Assembly (NCBI RefSeq): GCF_025152575.1
Contig: NZ_CP102293.1
Coordinates: 2,542,001 to 2,606,000 of the forward strand
Source: Subdoligranulum variabile
Lineage (GTDB): Bacteria; Bacillota; Clostridia; Oscillospirales; Ruminococcaceae
Direction of reading: 5' to 3'
DNA length: 64,000 bases
The position numbers were made by a program, and so were the translations under genes. Shown piece after piece: positions 61,976-64,000 of this stretch. Position 1 is the first letter of the stretch, and each line of letters starts with the position of its first letter. Below the pieces are notes generated by a model. It was not told the DNA's origin, did no database searches, and worked only from the letters and a program-made list of their open reading frames with translations.

Positions 61976-62425
61976 TTATTCTTCATCGGGATCCGACACC
62001 GGGACGCCGCGGTGCTCCACCGGGGTGGAAAAGACGATCTGCGTATGGGTGCGGCCGAACTGTTGCAGGTGGTTGATGAACTGGTCCAGTTCCTGGGTGG
62101 TACCGAAGAGCACCTCGATGAGCATGCTGTAGTCACCGGTCACGCAGTTGCATTCCACGACCTGAGGGCATTGCTGGATATAGGGATAAAACTCCGGTTT
62201 GCGCTGGGGGTCCATATCCAGATTGATGAAGGCCTTGACCATGTATCCCAGCTTGGGGGCGTCGATCTGGGCCTGATAGCCGGAGAGGATGCCGGCGCTT
62301 TCCAGCCGGGCGATGCGGGCCGATACGGCCGGGCTGGACAAAAAGACGTGGTCGGCGATTTCCTTCAGCGGCGCGCGGGCATTTTTTTGCAGCATGTCAA
62401 TAATTTTGCGGTCTATATGATCCAT
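61976..62425 (-). CDS. Lrp/AsnC family transcriptional regulator
   Basis: The protein has 149 residues. The N-terminal helix-turn-helix reads IDRKIIDMLQKNARAPLKEIADHVFLSSPAVSARIARLESAGILSGY, followed by a RAM ligand-binding domain (KLGYMVKAFINLDMD, VVECNCVTGDYSMLIEV). It may respond to an amino acid. The frame runs 56 codons further upstream without homology; ATG 62425 follows AGGAG. It has its own promoter, so it does not clearly control a specific neighbour. Confidence 0.93.
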   Translation of the reverse strand: MDHIDRKIIDMLQKNARAPLKEIADHVFLSSPAVSARIARLESAGILSGYQAQIDAPKLGYMVKAFINLDMDPQRKPEFYPYIQQCPQVVECNCVTGDYSMLIEVLFGTTQELDQFINHLQQFGRTHTQIVFSTPVEHRGVPVSDPDEE

Positions 62426-62489
62426 AAGGTGACTCCTTGCCACAGATGGTGTCGTGTATTGAAAAGGTGAAAGCTTTATTATCGAAAGT

Positions 62490-62518
62490 ATTGTAGCACA
62501 AGAGGCACGGTAAGTAAA
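62490..62518 (-). promoter_or_regulatory. Promoter for the Lrp gene
   Basis: On the minus strand TTTACT (62513-62518) and TACAAT (62490-62495) are 17 bp apart, with a leader of about 57 nt. Confidence 0.65.
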
Positions 62519-62607
62519 GGAAAACACAAAAGAAAGAAAAACGGAAGCTGCAATTTGGCGAAAACGGAGCAAAAAGTGACACTCTGCTGACAATCCTTGG
62601 CCCGCAA

Positions 62608-62636
62608 TTGAAAAAACAGACCAAACATGCTACAAT
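62608..62636 (+). promoter_or_regulatory. Promoter for the glycosylphosphotransferase gene
   Basis: TTGAAA (62608-62613) and TACAAT (62631-62636) are 17 bp apart, about 70 bp before ATG 62708. Confidence 0.7.
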
Positions 62637-62707
62637 AAACTGATATTATGGAGAATAGGCTCTCTGTGCGCGGGAACAGGGAGACAAAGGGAAATCAGGA
62701 AAACGGA

Positions 62708-64000
62708 ATGATCAATAAACGCGAAAAACTGCAATATGCCTATGTATTTGCGCTGGATCTGGTAACGCTGCTGCTCAGCGTGTTGCTGGCATGGCTCATT
62801 ACAGACGGATTGTTGGGGCGTATTGTCCCCTATAGCAGGAGCGACTGGGTGCAGACGATCTGTCTGCTAGTAGTCGCTTTTATCATGACCTTCTTTTTTT
62901 TCAACCAGAGAGAAAATATCGTGACCCGCGGGCCAGGACGGGAAATGGTACTGTCGGTGCGCTTCAACGTGCTGATGGCGGCGGTCTACTCCACCCTGAT
63001 GCTGCTGGCCAAAGCGGAAATGCTGGATTCCCGGTACTTCGCCGTAGCGGTGCCGCTGGTCAATGCGCTGATGATGCCGCTGACGCACACGCTGCTCAAG
63101 CGCTATCTGTTGCGCTCCCAGAACCGCAGCGGCATGGAAAGTCTGGTGGGCATCCTGTCAACGGTGGACCACGCGGGCGCCGTCATCCGGGAATTGCGGG
63201 ACGATTGGTCCAAACGGGTGTGCGGCGTGGTACTGCTGGACGCGCCGGCCGAGCAGGTGGGCAAGGATTTCGGAGGGGTACCGGTGCGCGCCAATTTTGA
63301 TGATTTCATGGATTGGATCCGGCGGGCGGCGCTGGATGAGATCTATGTGGATATCCCGATGGACAGCGGGGAATCCTTTATTCCTTACCTCGAAGAGATG
63401 GAGAGCATGGGCCTGACCGTGCATTTCCGCCTCAAGATGCTGGACCGCATTGAGGAGGTCTGCTGTGATGAAACCAGCGCGGCCCGTCTGAGCCGGGAGC
63501 TGGGGCGCTGCGCCGGCGGCAACATTGTCACCATGGGCACCATCGAACTGGAACTGCGGGATATGATGCTCAAGCGGATGATGGATATTGTCGGTGCTCT
63601 GGTGGGATGCATCATCAGCATTCCGATCATCGCCGTGGTGGCAATCCCGCTCAAACTGGAAAGTCCCGGACCGCTGATTTTCAAGCAGAAGCGGGTGGGC
63701 CTCAATGGCCGGTATTTTTATATTCACAAGCTGCGCAGCATGTATGTGGACGCGGAGGCGCGCAAAAAGGAACTGATGTCTCAGAACGAGATGGAAGGTC
63801 TGATGTTCAAGATGGAAGATGACCCGCGCATCACCAAGGTGGGACGATTCATCCGGCGCACCAGCATTGATGAGTTGCCCCAGTTCTTTGATGTGCTCAG
63901 GGGCAATATGTCGCTGGTGGGGACCAGGCCGCCCACACTGGATGAGTATAAACAGTATGAGAGTCATCACAAGCGCCGCCTGAGCATGAAGCCGGGCATC
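62708..64000 (+). CDS. Polyprenyl glycosylphosphotransferase (WbaP/CpsE type), 3' end outside window
   Basis: The first 431 residues are visible; the frame is open at the right edge. Four N-terminal membrane helices (about 10-125) are followed by a Rossmann-like domain (GILSTVDHAGAVIREL to about 270), another TM (about 285-310) and the bacterial sugar transferase domain. That domain has GPLIFKQKRVGLNGRYF, HKLRSMYVDAE, DDPRITKVGRFIRRTSIDELPQ and LRGNMSLVGTRPPT, all signature blocks. Such enzymes put the first sugar phosphate on undecaprenyl phosphate, so this is probably the first gene of another exopolysaccharide locus. The start follows AGGAAAACGGA. Confidence 0.93.
   Translation, partial: MINKREKLQYAYVFALDLVTLLLSVLLAWLITDGLLGRIVPYSRSDWVQTICLLVVAFIMTFFFFNQRENIVTRGPGREMVLSVRFNVLMAAVYSTLMLLAKAEMLDSRYFAVAVPLVNALMMPLTHTLLKRYLLRSQNRSGMESLVGILSTVDHAGAVIRELRDDWSKRVCGVVLLDAPAEQVGKDFGGVPVRANFDDFMDWIRRAALDEIYVDIPMDSGESFIPYLEEMESMGLTVHFRLKMLDRIEEVCCDETSAARLSRELGRCAGGNIVTMGTIELELRDMMLKRMMDIVGALVGCIISIPIIAVVAIPLKLESPGPLIFKQKRVGLNGRYFYIHKLRSMYVDAEARKKELMSQNEMEGLMFKMEDDPRITKVGRFIRRTSIDELPQFFDVLRGNMSLVGTRPPTLDEYKQYESHHKRRLSMKPGI

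Noticed and set aside
1..64000. tRNA, rRNA, prophage and integrative element signals
   Set aside because: No cloverleaf-like sequences, integrase, phage structural genes or attachment-type repeats were recognised; a covariance search could still find a small RNA missed by eye.

Overview
The window is gene-dense, GC-rich bacterial DNA. It looks like a Clostridia chromosome of the Oscillospiraceae/Ruminococcaceae type, in the Gemmiger/Subdoligranulum/Faecalibacterium neighbourhood. The signs are a CIRCE-controlled hrcA-grpE-dnaK-dnaJ operon, a SpoVT-type AbrB regulator, a HisZ-HisG short-form ATP phosphoribosyltransferase, PHP-type histidinol phosphatase, rpsF-ssb-rpsR, strong AGGAGG ribosome binding sites and TTGACA-17-TATAAT promoters. 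The genus is inference; no rRNA or tRNA gene was recognised.

Layout. 1-9065: glycan/exopolysaccharide genes (GT4 and GT2 glycosyltransferases, three large membrane proteins, UDP-galactopyranose mutase) ended by a terminator. 9139-15508: a probable operon of rpe, three Rnf-like membrane subunits (D, E, A), DUF1015, an Arg-rich disordered protein and an RlmA-type rRNA methyltransferase. 15559-28206: a small acidic protein, an LCP-like membrane protein, a polar amino-acid ABC operon with an attenuator, cstA, a GH13 enzyme, a nitroreductase, two cell-wall peptidoglycan-binding proteins and class II aldolase. 28207-28802: the only gene-free stretch over 300 bp; it holds two divergent promoters and a cluster of DnaA-box-like motifs. 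28803-40409: rlmB, a huge degenerate P-type ATPase-like protein, a transposase remnant, an ArsP_2-type permease, an aldose epimerase, a DUF6311 protein, and a P-type cation ATPase behind a yybP-ykoY (Mn2+) riboswitch. 40467-41517: lrgAB. 42221-49909: the histidine operon (hisZG fusion, D, C, H, A, F, IE, K; no hisB). 49967-64000: NUDIX, spoVT, MATE, the heat-shock operon, rpsF-ssb-rpsR, an AEC transporter, a GntR/ABC operon, Lrp, and the start of another exopolysaccharide locus.

Three things stand out. (1) Of 57 genes whose end lies in the window, 21 stop with TAA, 36 with TGA and none with TAG, while two genes (rlmA and a large peptidoglycan-binding protein) carry an in-frame TAG followed by convincing family sequence. 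This points to amber read-through, suppression or reassignment. (2) An Rnf-like D-E-A trio lacks RnfB, C and G and has lost the four conserved Fe-S cysteines of the A/E pair. (3) A 1212-residue protein joins about 660 disordered residues to a P-type ATPase-like core that has lost its phosphorylation, hinge and metal motifs. The last two could be repurposed descendants of ion pumps.
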